64,000 nt of DNA from Hemerocallis citrina (taxonomy: Eukaryota > Streptophyta > Magnoliopsida > Asparagales > Asphodelaceae). Below the pieces are notes generated by a model. The model made no database searches. It worked only from the letters and a program-made list of their open reading frames with translations, and was not told the DNA's origin. Below, piece by piece: positions 21,420 through 32,702 of the stretch. The stretch spans positions 145,714,393 through 145,778,392 of the forward strand of contig CM030358.1 of assembly GCA_017893485.1 (NCBI GenBank), given 5' to 3'. A program made the translations under genes and the position numbers. Each line of letters starts with the position of its first letter. Within the stretch, counting starts at the first letter, position 1.

Positions 21420-22146
21420 GAGCATCCACAGTCGTTTTTCTCATCTGCTATAATATGGCAGGTACAGTAATAGCAAATACGATCGTTCACTGCAGTCGTT
21501 TGCTATATTTTTTCTATTTTTTAGAGAGACGGGGTATCATACCCCGTCCGATCGTTTCAAATAAATTTAAAAAAGTTAATTACTATTAACTATTAAACTA
21601 TATAAATTAACTAAATTAAATAATAAAATAATAACTAAATCTAATCAATTAATACCTAACTACTCCTAATCAGCATTAATACCTAACTAAATCTAATTAA
21701 ACTTACCCAATTAATGCCAATCAGCATTTAATGCTCCACTGGCTTTAATCCTTGGACGGGGTATGATACCCCGGCCGGGGTATCATTCCCCGTCTGTGGA
21801 CTTTTTAAAAAAAAAATATTTTTTAAAGGGGAGAGATGGGGTGCCATATCCCGTCCGGGGTATCATTCCCCGTCCGACCATTTAAAAAAAAAAAATTTTA
21901 AAATTATTGAGACGGTATATGTTGTTCCGTCCGAATCGATTAAATAATTATTAAATCAGAGAGACGGGGAATCATACCTCGTCTTTTATAATTTGAGAAA
22001 GCACATTTCGTTTCTCATATTTGAGAAATGAGAATAGAACGTTTGCTAAAAAATGGATAAATGAGAAACGACTACAGAGGTCGTTTGCTATTTCGTTTGC
22101 TATAATATGGCAAAATGACATATATAGCAAACGACTGTGGATGCTC
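21420..22146. mobile_element. Harbinger-like MITE A with 21-bp palindrome modules
   Basis: Ends GAGCATCCACAGTCG and CGACTGTGGATGCTC are exact inverted repeats, TSD TTA (21417-21419, 22147-22149). Interior modules at 21528, 21755, 21774, 21835, 21854, 21911 and 21963 are each 21 bp long, of the form GACGGGGTA..TACCCCGTC, separated by A-rich sequence. No transposase, so non-autonomous. Confidence 0.88.
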
Positions 22147-22294
22147 TTATAGCTTCTATCTTCCATTTCCATCCAAATCGATTGTTTTGACTCACTGCAC
22201 ATAATTTGTGATTATAACAGATGAGTTTGAATGGTTCTAATAGACTTACGAGTCCTTAGGCAAGTCCAAACTCAGTATCGTGATTTAGGGTACC

Positions 22295-22438
22295 AATACA
22301 TCATATCATATACCAATATATATTATCTTTGTCGTCTGTTACGAAAATTGTGCTTTGAAAATTCGAAATACATCATATCATATACCAATATATATTATCT
22401 TTGTCGTCTGTTACGAAAATTGTGCTTTGAAAATTCGA
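22295..22438. repeat. 72-bp tandem duplication
   Basis: AATACATCATATCATATACC starts both copies (22295-22366 and 22367-22438), and they look identical throughout. It lies between MITEs A and B in otherwise plain sequence. Confidence 0.93.
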
Positions 22439-22687
22439 AAAACAGAATGAATAAAATAAGCTTGTTTTGTACTTGCTTGATTAATGAAGAGGACATTAAC
22501 GAGGACGGATCAACTACTTTCCATAAGAATAGTTAAATCCAGATTCCCAAAAGCATGTGAACTTACCCAAGCCTTAAACTAAGATGAATGTCAGTCAGTC
22601 AGTGAATTTTTCCTATCCTGTTTTACTAGTCACCAAAACTGCCAAGTTCAAAATTTTCAAAACAGTCAAAGAGCAAATCAAACCTAA

Positions 22688-23918
22688 GAGCATCCACTGA
22701 TCGTTTTCTAAAAACCCAAAATTTAGCAATTGGGTTGAAAAAATTTCCTTCGAAGTTGAAGAAATTTTTTTATAGGACGACTATTAGACCAGCAATGATG
22801 TATGGAGCAGAGTGTTGGGCAATAAAGAAACAATATATTCAAAAAATGAGTGTAGCGGAGAACAGGATGCTCAGATGGATGTGTGGTAAAACAAAGAATG
22901 ATAGAATTAGAAACGAGTATATACGAGATATGCTAAAGGCAGCTCCAATCTAAAATAAGTTAAGAGAGAATCGACTCAGGTGGTTTGGACATGTCACACG
23001 TAGACCTAGTAGTGCCCCTGTTAGAAAGAGTGATTTGATAAGTATTGAGGGTAGAGTTAGGGGTAGAGGAAGACCTAAACTAACTTGGTGGAAACAGTGA
23101 GAAAAGATATGATAGCTTGTGACCTTACAAAAGATATTGCGCTACACCGAGCAGAATGGAAAACCATGATTCATGTAGCCGACCCAACTAGTTGGGAAAA
23201 AGACTTTATTGTTGTTGGTTGAAAAAACTCTCCCACTATCGTTTGCTAAAAATTCGAAATTTAGAATAGAAGTGAACTCGACTGCTAAAGATAGCAACGA
23301 ATTTGGACGCTTGCTAAATATAGAAGATGGAGGATGATGCACCGTCCGTTAATTTTTTTTAATTTGATCTTCCGTCCGCCATGTTATTTAAGAAAATTTT
23401 TCCTGAAAATTACTAAAATGCCATCTAAATAATTACGAAAATACCATTTTAAAAATAAAAAAAATCAAAAAATCAAAAAATCAAAAAAAACTAAAAAAAA
23501 ACAACAAAAAAAAAAAAATTCAAAATCAAAATATAAAAAAAAATCAAAAAATCAAAAATAAAAATAAAAATAAAAATAAAAAAATCAACGAAAATGCTCG
23601 GATGGCAATATTCTGGAAAAAATCTCAAAATAATTACAAAATTGTCATTGGATAATTACGAAAATGCCATTTACGCAATTTAAAAATTCGAAATTTTTTT
23701 TTGGGTGTCAAACAGAAGATGATCTTCCTCCGTCTCTCCAATTTTAAATATTAAAAAATTCTAAATTTGTGTTAGACAGAGAAAGATCTTCCGTCTTTAT
23801 TTTTTCTTTTTATTCTTTTCATTTGTGTAAATTTAGCAATAACGATAGCAGCGCTCGCCCATCATTTCTAAATGCTAAATGCTAATGCAAATTTTAGAAG
23901 AAATGATAGTGGATGCTC
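22688..23918. mobile_element. Harbinger-like MITE B, interrupted by an RTE LINE
   Basis: GAGCATCCACTGATCGTTT at the left and ATAGTGGATGCTC at the right match the ends of MITEs A and C. Flanks TAA and TAT are imperfect duplications. It still shows two 21-bp palindromes (23326-23346, 23775-23795) of the GA(T/C)GG...CCGTC kind. About 758 bp remain when the LINE at 22744-23216 is subtracted. Confidence 0.8.
22744..23216 (+). pseudogene. RTE-type LINE, 3' end of the reverse transcriptase reading frame
   Basis: Frame begins near KKFFYRTTIRPAMMYGAECW, then MLRWMCGKTKNDRIRNE, and, after a stop and shifts, NRLRWFGHVTRRPSSAPV and GRGRPKLTWW. This RLRWFGHV/GRGRP tail is characteristic of plant RTE elements. 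The copy is 5'-truncated, ends in ATTGTTGTT, and is flanked by an 11-bp duplication GGTTGAAAAAA (22733-22743 and 23217-23227), the signature of target-primed reverse transcription. Confidence 0.9.
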
Positions 23919-25052
23919 TATGGACATGCGGGTCTATGTACCCCATAATCATTGAACATTACTATTACATGAATTATTTAAAATTACCGTCGCTTTCTCT
24001 CTAAGCATCTTTTGTAAGTCTACTATATATTATCTAAACAAATGATGGATTATCAAAATCAAGTCTACTATGCGAGGTAAAAAAAATTTCATATAAAATC
24101 TTGTCTGCTATATCTCTTATTATTTTCGTATGAGTTTGAACAGATGCTTTTGGACAAACATATTATGAAAACTCATAATTGTTGAATTAAACTCGAATAC
24201 ATTGTAAAAAATGTTTTTCCAAGTAACTTCTAGGAGGTTTGATTTTCTGTAATTAACCCAGAAAAATAATAAAAAAAGTTGCAACAATTAGAAAAATAAG
24301 GGGAAAATGTCTGATATATTTCAAGTTGAAGCATTGCAATGCCTTTCAGTGAAGTATATTCACGAATGTAACCCTACACTGTCTGTAATGGTTAAGTTTT
24401 CCATACTTTTCACGAGTCTACATTGTCGATCCTGTCAAGTTGAAGCATTGCAATGCCTTTCCCTTTTAGGGAATTATGTCTAGGAATGTAATACTTCACT
24501 GTTTGTAATGCTTAAGTTTTCCATGCTCGGATAGTTTGGTCATAAGAAACGGAAACTGACACGCATTGTTCTGATTGCTATTCAATTGATGTCTAGATTT
24601 GAACAAGATTGGAGTAATTAGAAGAGTTCTTAAAGAAAGTTCAAATGTCTATTTATTGAATTTATATAAAACTCGTAAAGTAGTAAGTCCAACACCAGTA
24701 TCTTATTTTAGGGTGGCAATTCATCATGTATTCCAAAGTATATTGTCTTTTACTACTACAACAATTATGGTTTGGAATTAGAGAAAGAAGAAGGGTACTT
24801 CAATATTTTGTTTGTACTTTCTTCAATATTTTGTTTGTACTTCTTGATTAAATGAAGGAACCTTTCAAATTGACATCAAGAGAGGGACAAATTAGCAATT
24901 TCAAGCAGAAAGTAAGTTCAGTTTCACTTTCATGTGTCTATTTATTTATTCTTTCATTCTTTGTTTAGCTTCACAAGTTAATAAATTCAAATTTTTTTTT
25001 TTTTTTTAATCAAGAGAAGGTAAGAAACCCCTACCTCATTGATATATATATA
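23919..25052. other. Old AT-rich sequence with a dispersed repeat and a ~116-bp tandem duplication
   Basis: 23953-24080 resembles 33627-33750 (CATGA(A/T)TTATTTAAAATTAC, then CTATATATTATCT). At 24323 and 24439 the phrase TCAAGTTGAAGCATTGCAA recurs, followed in both by CTGT(C/T)TGTAATG(G/C)TTAAGTTTTCCAT; the two copies are about 116 bp apart and diverged. No gene is visible. Confidence 0.65.
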
Positions 25053-25239
25053 TCTCTACTATTTAAATGGGAGAGTTTGTCACCAAACAAACACGTACAT
25101 TGTAACCCAGCAAACACGTGCAATACACATGCATAACTAATATAAAGGAGGTCTTAGGTTCGATGCCAGACAATGTCGAAATTTATATATATAAAAATAT
25201 ATATTTATAAAGACGTGCATCACGTGGGTAAATTACTAG
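25053..25239 (+). mobile_element. Mini-Helitron 1, 187 bp
   Basis: Starts TCTCTACTATTTAAATGGG after a host A and ends ...CGTGCATCACGTGGGTAAATTACTAG before a host T; the 3' part has a GC-rich stem-loop about 10 bases from CTAG, as in plant Helitrons. No coding capacity. The interior holds GGTCTTAGGTTCGATGCC, a pol III B-box-like motif. Confidence 0.78.
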
Positions 25240-25240
25240 T

Positions 25241-25271
25241 AATCTAATCTAATCTAATATAATCTAATCTA
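25241..25271. repeat. (TCTAA)n microsatellite between two Helitrons
   Basis: About six units of AATCT/TCTAA separate Helitron copies 1 and 2. The 5' end of copy 2 also begins TCTAATATT, so the array may have grown from Helitron end sequence. Confidence 0.8.
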
Positions 25272-25448
25272 TCTAATATTATAATGAGAGAAGGACTTAG
25301 TGTTATTTGTAAATCTATCAACGTGTGTAATGCACGTGTATAACTATTATAAGGACGTCTTAGGTTTAAGCCTAGACGTAGTAGTCTGAATTTTTACTTA
25401 AAAATATATATATTTATTAATACGTGCATCAACCTTGTAAATTACTTG
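25272..25448 (+). mobile_element. Mini-Helitron 2, 177 bp, decayed 3' end
   Basis: Starts TCTAATATTATAATGAGAG, matching the copy at 43648-43824, and ends AAATTACTTG in place of CTAG. The terminal stem is broken (CGTGCATCAACCTTG). Its internal motif CTTAGGTTTAAGCCTAG is a clean palindrome. Confidence 0.7.
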
Positions 25449-25699
25449 TATATATAAATAAATAGACTGCATACTAGTCTATTACAAAGTATCTCATTGA
25501 TTGGGGGTGAGTTAGAAGAGGAAGAAAGCAAACACATAATAGAATAGATCGACTTCCTTTCAGAGTGTAGAGAGAGTAGAGGGCTATTGCCGTACACCTC
25601 TACTACGACGAATCCATACACATCTACTATGTACAAGGAGATTTTCTAGGAAAAAACTGGCCCATCTCCTCTCAACCAAAATCAGAATAAGTATGTCAC

Positions 25700-26460
25700 C
25701 ATAGTTCAGATTACAACCAGTTGAAAAAACACGACATATAGCATAATCCAATTATCCGAAGATGTAGTCACCATAGTGACCACCGCTAAGAACAATTGGA
25801 TCAGATGCTGTCAGACCCCTCATTCTTTGCATCATTTTAGATCTAGCTCCACTCAGTTGTATCCTATGTTCTATCTTGGCCTTCTTCTTACTTGGTTATG
25901 CCATAGTAAACCAAAGAGAAAACCAGAATATTACATCTCGTATGACTACAGCTGGATCACTAATCTTAGCATGAAAAGTTCTAGTATTTCTTTCCAACCA
26001 AGACTCCAACACACTGCAATTGTGCATAAACACCTGGCTTGAGCTAAGTGTGGGTGGGTGGGTACAAAACACCATGAGGGGAAACCCTCATGCAGTGAAG
26101 GTGGCAGTGTAGAGATGTGGAAAAGATTTGAAAATATTATCACACGTCCAGTGCTAATGGGCATGCAAAGAAAATATGATATGCAGTTTATAGGCACAAA
26201 AGTTGCAGGAAGAGTCCCTTTTCCAACCCTTCCTTGCAAGTAAGTCTTTGGTATTCTATCTATTCAAATAAAACATCCCTATGAAGCACTTGCATTTGAG
26301 TGGGACCACAGTCTTCCAAGTAGCCTTGAAGAATGGAGAAGACAGTCCACCATTGATGAAGAAGTTGTGGGCTGACTTCACCGTGAAGATGGCTAAAGTT
26401 GTAAGCTTCCAAGTTATAAAGTATCTTCTGTTAGCAGGGGAAGTGTTTTCTAGGGACTAT
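25700..26460 (-). pseudogene. LINE 1 zf-RVT region, distal part
   Basis: From 26460 downward: VKSAHNFFINGGLSSPFFKA, then TWKTVVPLKCKCF, then in a shifted frame WKRDSSCNFCAYKLHIIF. It matches the zf-RVT domain found after plant L1 reverse transcriptases, where a Cys-x2-Cys pair precedes a His-Leu-Phe segment. The CACTA insertion at 26464 separates it from the rest of the same domain at 30150-30360. Confidence 0.75.
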
Positions 26461-26649
26461 AGCCACTACAAGAAAACAGTTCTACACCGGTATTTCTACT
26501 CCGGCGTTTTGGTAGAAACGCCGCTGTAGAGAACAGGTAATCTGGCAGGAAAAAAAATTACAGCGCTACACCGACGTATATGAAAAACGCCGGTGTATGT
26601 ACATATACACCGGCGTTTTAGAGTTAAAATGCCGGTGAATGTGAAGGAT

Positions 26650-27000
26650 AAGAGAACAACTATCGATCCCAATTTTTCCTGCTCTCTCTCCATCTCCCTC
26701 CTCCCCAATCGAAAACCCCCATCCCATCGCCGCCCCCTACCCCGCCATCGACCCTTCCCCTATCGCCGCCCCGTCCTCCGCCGTCGCCCCTTCCTCCGCC
26801 GTCGCCCCTTCCCCCCATCGCCGTCCCGTCCTCCGTCGTTGCCACTTATAGGGTTTTACCTTCTCCTTCGTCATAGGGTTAGGGTTTCTTCTCTCGCCAT
26901 GGGGGAAACCGGTCGAGGCCAGCAGTTCTGGCTCATCTTCCCGTTCTCGCTGAAGCGGCAGCTCTCTTAGGTGCTCCCCCCCCCGCCATAGTGTCGAAGG
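26650..27000 (+). other. GC-rich segment in the CACTA element, possibly a captured gene start
   Basis: Composition changes abruptly to a C-rich, CCGCCGTCGCCCCTTCC-repeating stretch, followed by TTAGGGTTAGGGTTTCTTC and an ATG at about 26899 with the 24-codon frame MGETGRGQQFWLIFPFSLKR. This resembles a plant 5' UTR and first exon, but I do not recognise the product. Captured host DNA is common in CACTA elements; here it is inference. Confidence 0.4.
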
Positions 27001-28180
27001 TAATCTTCAAAGCATATATATTTGGGTTCTTTGCTTCAAAGCATATATATTTCTTCGTCCTCAGTTTCTTGATTGTTCAAATCTGTAAGCTAATCATGGT
27101 TAATAAAACAGAATTGAACACTGGAGGACTGTTAGTTTCACTAGTATTGTTGGTTTGGGATCAAGAGTATTGTCTTCTTATCTGTGAGTTAATTGTTTTG
27201 AAAGAAGTTACGTTATGAAATTTTCTTAGGAAAATTAACCGTTGCTAGTTACTCAAATTCTCTGCATAGTGTCTACTCACATGAAATTTTGATGAATGCC
27301 AACATGCTATAGGATATGAGGACAACCCTTTCCATATAATTTGTGAAGTTATGTACCGGTAAATTCCCCTTGTATTAAATAAGATAAATTTGTAATTTCT
27401 TGCCTTCAACTATGTCTGAATGTCAAAGGAGAAGAAGGATCTATGTGGAAATTGGGTGAGTTATTGCAAGATGTATGTAGAACATGCAGTGAGTCCTTTC
27501 TGAGAGACAAAAACAACGTTTTTGTTCTCTAGCTAGGAAGCACAGGCATGCTGAACTTACACTGGCACATAAAAAAATTCGAAATTTTACATAGAAATTG
27601 GCTGCCATGTTAGATATGTATCTTATACGAGGTCACAAATATAAGTGAACATTCTTCATAGTTCTCTGGGCATGTTGTAGTTTAAGGGGAATGTCACTGC
27701 ACGCTGTGCCCATAACTTTTGGCTTTTCCTTGATATTCTATTATGTTTTTGGGCAAATGAAGTAAATGTGCGCAGAGTTGATGTTATAATTATCCATTCA
27801 TTCTTTTCTGTGGTGTATGTAGGAGTCACTTTTCAGTTATTTGTTATTAGATCTGATTATCGATCATTGAGTATAGCTCACTTAATGGACAATTACGAGG
27901 TTCTTTGATGTTTCTGGTTATTGATTTAGCGAGGTCGTTACCAGATTTATTACCACATGTACCCTTTGTAGTGTCTTGTTTCTAATTCTTTGTTGGTCTG
28001 TGCTTGATTCCTTGCCTCTATGCCAATTTCTCTGTGGTTCTGCTTGTGAGAGGTAAAGAATTAGAGGAGGAACATATCACTTTCATTTGGGATTGCTTAT
28101 TTACTTGCTATTATTCAGTCTTCAGATTGTGTGTATGGATGTCATTTTTTATGTACACTTTTGAACTAGTGATTTGTTTG

Positions 28181-29240
28181 AATCCTATCTAAGCTTTTTA
28201 ATTTATGAACACTTTTGCTGCTGAGTGAAAGCATAATCAGTGAGCTGCTGAGTGAAAGCTTTTTAATTTATGAACACTTCTGAAGTTACATGCTCCTTTT
28301 TAATTCACTGACTACTTTTGATATACTGACTAATTTATGAGTCAGTGATTGGCAATCTACTTTTGATATACTGAGTGGCACTCACTGATTAATCTTTACC
28401 TATTTACCTGACTAATTTTGAGTCAGTAAGGGGCACTCACTGATTGTGCTTCTCTAATTTATGAACAATCCTACTGAGTGCATTTTGCATATGGATCTAT
28501 ATTGATTTGGATCTATATTTATCATGCTTGAGTAATTTATGCAATAGTATTTGTGAGAACAACTAAATATGCTTGAGTAAAAATAGTGAACCAATGGAGT
28601 TTTTTCTCATTATTTTTGAGTGAATGAGTGATGATGAGATGGATTATGCTTCTGAAGTTGCACACTATGTTTCATGATTCATTGAATAGATGAATTATAG
28701 GAGTAACTAGTGATAATTGAATCCTATCTAAGTTTTTTAATTTATGAACACTTTTGCTGCTGAGTGAAAGCACAATCAGTGAGCTGCTGAGTGAAAGCTT
28801 TTTAATTTATGAACACTTCTGAAGTTACATGCTCCTTTTTAACTCACTGACTACTTTTGATATACTGACTAATTTATGAGTCAGTGATTGGCAATCTACT
28901 TTTGATATACTGAGTGGCACTCACTAATTAATCTTTACCTCTTTACCTGACTAATTTTGAGTCAGTGAGTGGCACTCACTGATTATGCTTCTCTAATTTA
29001 TGAACAATCCTACTGAGTTGGCACTCACTGATTATGCTTCTCTAATTTTGAGTCAGTGAGTGGCACTCACTGATATGCAGTACTTCTTTGTGATATGCAG
29101 TACTTCTTTGTTGCTAAATTCGAATGACTATATTGTTGAATTGTTATGTACTGAGAACCAGCTTAATGCAGTGCTCCTATTGATATGCAGTGCTCCTATT
29201 GGAATGACTATATTCTTCATATGCAGTGCTCCTATTGTTT
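28181..29240. repeat. Direct duplications inside the CACTA element
   Basis: AATCCTATCTAAG begins a 299-bp block at 28181-28479 that recurs at 28720-29018 with few changes. Within and after it the phrases GAGTGGCACTCACTGATT and ATGCAGTGCTCCTATTG recur three to five times. Non-coding. Confidence 0.85.
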
Positions 29241-30149
29241 GTTTTAAGAATGATCAGTGTATGCTCCTATTGGAAATTTTTTTATCTAAACTTTATATAC
29301 AATTATATCATGATGTATAGATGAGTATCAGTTTCTAAGATAATGTTCATGCTTGTTGCTTAGGTTTGAAAATGAGATTGTTCTTTCTCATTGGTTTTAA
29401 GTGATGATGAGATGGATTATGTAACTGAAGTTGCATACTATGATTTACAGAGGAGTGACTAGTGATGAAATAATCCTGTTTGAACTTATGTTGTGTTTTC
29501 AATTGACAGTTATCTCATGAGTATTATAAAATTATAAGTTTCATCTCAGTATCTTGACAGTGAAAATAATCTTTTTCACTCTTTGTAACTCAATATTTTG
29601 AACTCCATATTTTGGTTATGAATGTGGTGAGATCACAATATTATGTTTATGAGATTACAATTTGATGATATTATACTATTATACTTCATTCATATATATT
29701 ATAATGGGTCACTTTTAGTTTTGCAATTGGTTTTGATTAGTAAAGAGTGTTGAAGGGTTTTTTTTTGTTTTTTTTAATATAATTTAAAAAAAAAAAAAAT
29801 TTAAAAAATATAGCTACATCGGCGTTTTTACAAGCGCCGGTGTAGCTTTCAGCAAAAAACTGGAGGTATATACCGGCGTTTTAAAAACTCTGGTGTAGGT
29901 GATGGCCGAAAACAGTGCTTCCAAACGAAACCACACATTCCCCGGCGTTTTTATGACCGCCGGTGTAGTTTTAACCTACACCGGCGGTGGAAAAAAATGC
30001 CGGTGAATGTCCCTAAGCTACAGCAACGCACGATTCAGCGACACTTGCACCAGCGATTTATAAAACGCCGGTGGTATCTACAGCGGAATTTATAAACGCC
30101 GGTAAATGTGCAAAAAAATGCTGGTAAAGACTGTTAGTCGTGTAGTGAG

Positions 30150-31100
30150 CAAGCTAATTTTCTCATCTCTTTGGTTCTCCTCAGTAAGCCTATGTAAGTT
30201 TAATCTCCACACCCAAATTTGCCTCTCTCATATGCCTTGGGTTAAGATTTGGGCCCTGGTATTCCATGATCTTGCATACAAAGCTGGAAAGGTATACTTG
30301 ATACTTCTCCCATTAAGCCAATTATCCTCCCCGAACAGGATAGATGCACCATCCTAAGATGCCAAGAAACACATTACATAAAGAATTCCTTTACCTGATA
30401 CAAGTCTTTCCAAAAATAAGAAGAATTCCTGGCTGTTGGAAGCAACTGATAAATCGGTTGAAATAGAGGGATCTAAGTGGAGAGGCTGAAAGTTCTTTTG
30501 GCTCATTTACGATTTTTCACCACCATTTCATAAAGAGCGAGTTGTTAAACACCTACAAGTCAAGTACCCCTAACCCTCCTTACCTTTTGAGTTTGCAAAT
30601 TCTCTTCCAATTCACAGTTGTTGTCCCCCTTGCTTCTTTGTCTGAGCCCGTCCAAAAAAAACTTGCTTATTACCTGATTAATCCTCCTGATGACCCACTG
30701 AGGTGGTTTGAAGAAGAAAGAGTAATACAAAGGTAATACAGAGAGTACTGAGTAATGAGAGTGAGCCTCCCCCCCTTGGAAAACATTCTGCCTTTCCAGA
30801 TGGAGAGTCTTTTCTCATTTTTAAGTATGGGAGACATCCATTCTCTCTTGGTCATTCTGCCTGTAGAGAGAGGAAGCCCCAAGTATTTCTGAGGGAGGGT
30901 TCTTTCGGCACATCCAAGTATATAAGAAAATGCTGCGTGCTGTGCTCTGGATTTGCCAAAGTAAATTAAGGAGGATTTAATAAAATTGATGGCCAGTCCC
31001 GTGACATCAGCATAAATGTGAAGCAACAATTTGAGATTGATAATCTCTCCCTCCTCCCCATTGCAAAACATAAGAGTGTCATCTGCAAATTGCATAACTG
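30150..31100 (-). pseudogene. LINE 1 reverse transcriptase C-terminal half and start of zf-RVT
   Basis: From 31095 downward: MQFADDTLMFCNGEEGE carries the FADD polymerase motif, followed by LKLLLHIYADVTGLAINF and LPQKYLGLPLSTGR, which follow FADD in all plant L1 RTs. At 30150-30360 the frame gives GASILFGEDNWLNGRSIK, the start of the region before zf-RVT. Stops separate the pieces. Confidence 0.85.
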
Positions 31101-31381
31101 AACTGATAGCTAGGAGAGTTGTCCAACTAAATTAAGAGGGGTGAAAACTTCTCATTCCCTCCCCTGCTTGAGCATTTGTGCTAGGATATCAACAGCAAGA
31201 ATAAATAGCATGGGAGACAGTGGATCACCTTGATTAAGTCCTCTCATGGAGGGAATATATTTGCCTCTTTCTCCATTGATAAGAATATATGACCTGGCAG
31301 AGTAAAGTATCATATGAATCAAACTGCACCACTTAGTGCCGAAACACCTGGCCTTAAGTAGCTCCTCTAAGAAAGACCAAC

Positions 31382-31740
31382 TCAGAGAATCAAAACCTTC
31401 TTGAAATCAATCTTTAGCATATGAATGTCAACCTTTTTCTTTGAACAGAGGTTAACAACTTCATGAGCGACAAAGAAATAATCTATAGTTGTCTTGCCTT
31501 TCAAGAAAGCAGTCTGAGAGGAGGAGACAAGGTTGTGCAAGAGAGGGCCCAATCTGTTAGCAATCACTTTTGTAAATATTTTGAATGAGCAATTTAGCAA
31601 ACTGGTGGGTCTGAAGTCCGTAACACAACTGACCCCCTCGCATTTGGGGGATAAGCAAAATATCAGAGTAATTAAGCCGATCAATTGTCGCCCCCCCCTC
31701 TCCCCAAGTAGATATCATTAAACAAGGAGAGGAGATCATA
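31382..31740 (-). pseudogene. LINE 1 reverse transcriptase N-terminal half
   Basis: FRPTSLLNCSFKIFTKVIAN and RLGPLLHNLVSSSQTAFLKG correspond to RT blocks 1-2 (FRPISL...K...R...Q.AF). The frame then changes before the LKIDF block. About 280 bp to the FADD block (31100-31380) can be read only with shifts. Confidence 0.82.
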
Positions 31741-32195
31741 TTGGATCACCTCCCATGATTCCTGGTAGAAGCTCATGGAGAATCCATCAGGTCCAAGCGC
31801 CTTATCACCATTCATTCCAAACACTGCTAACTTAATTTCTTCCAGACAGAAGGGGGCCTCCAGGGTGGATAGATTCCTATTTTGGGGCTATATGGCCTGC
31901 CAATCCAACGTAAAAGAAACTATATTTTTGACATCCTACAAACATTCTCAAAGTGTTCCTTAAATTTCCTCCTAACGACTGTCTGATCTGTGATAATAAT
32001 ATCACACCTCGTAATAGAATAAATGAAGTTTCTTCTCCTTCTACCATTTGCTATGCATTGGAAGAACCTAATATTAGCATCCCCTTCTTTCATCCAGGTG
32101 ATTCTTGACCTTTGTATCTAATAATTATTCTCAGCCATTACTATATCAGTAAACTCCTTGCTGAGCAACCCCCTCTCCTCCTTCTCTGAAAGAGT

Positions 32196-32690
32196 CTAGT
32201 CTCTGATATCCTGAATAACATCCAAAGCCTGAATATTGCCCAAAATGGTTGCTTCCTTTTCTTTGAGATTCCAAAAATGGGTCTTGCTCCAAATCTTGAG
32301 TCTCCTCTCAAGAAGAGTTAGCTTATTTGAATATCTAGTAACCATTTGACATTTGAAATGATGCCACGGTGTGACACTACCATTTGAAATTAAGGGTGGA
32401 TCAGCCAAGCCTTTTCAAACCTAAAGTAGTGATGTATCTTGTTTGCTACCTGAGTATCTAGAGTAATGGGACAGTGGTCAGATGTTATTCTTGGGAGAGA
32501 GGTTTGTATGGAGCGCGTGAAGTGAGCATCCCACTTTTGCGAAATGACAAATCTATCAAGTCTTGTCAAAGAAGGAGATTCTCTAAGATTTGACCAAGTG
32601 AACTTCCTGCCTGCGAGAGGCATATCAATCAGTGTGAGAGAGTCGATAAAGTCTTTGAAAGCTTGCATTATATCTTGTGAGAACCTTTCC
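32196..32690 (-). pseudogene. LINE 1 endonuclease C-terminus and linker
   Basis: ERRGERFSQDIMQAFKDF then LAGRKFTWSN, LTRLDRFVIS and ITSDHCPITL give the last blocks of the apurinic/apyrimidinic-type endonuclease, including the SDHCP catalytic His. A frame break near 32400 leads to LLERRLKIWSKTHFWNLKEK of the linker. The catalytic core upstream is interrupted by the fold-back element at 32703. Confidence 0.85.
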
Positions 32691-32702
32691 CCCCTTCTCT
32701 CG

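Larger units (their letters stand above)
26464..30147. mobile_element. Non-autonomous CACTA (En/Spm) transposon, 3,684 bp, TSD AGC
   Basis: Ends CACTACAAGAAAACAG and CTGTTAGTCGTGTAGTG are inverted copies, and AGC flanks both sides (26461-26463, 30148-30150). About ten subterminal copies of CACCGGCGTTTT, in both orientations, occupy 26480-26640 and 29810-30120, typical of transposase binding arrays of this superfamily. No transposase is encoded. It splits LINE 1 cleanly. Confidence 0.92.

Noticed and set aside
22231..22536. 101-codon frame with a repeated YIISYTNIYYLCRLLRKLC block
   Set aside because: The protein repeat merely mirrors the 72-bp DNA duplication, which happens to be a multiple of three; no homology recognised.
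26593..26970. Arg/Pro-rich 125-codon reading frame
   Set aside because: Low-complexity translation of CCGCCGTCGCCC repetition inside the CACTA element; only its last 24 codons might be a captured exon start.
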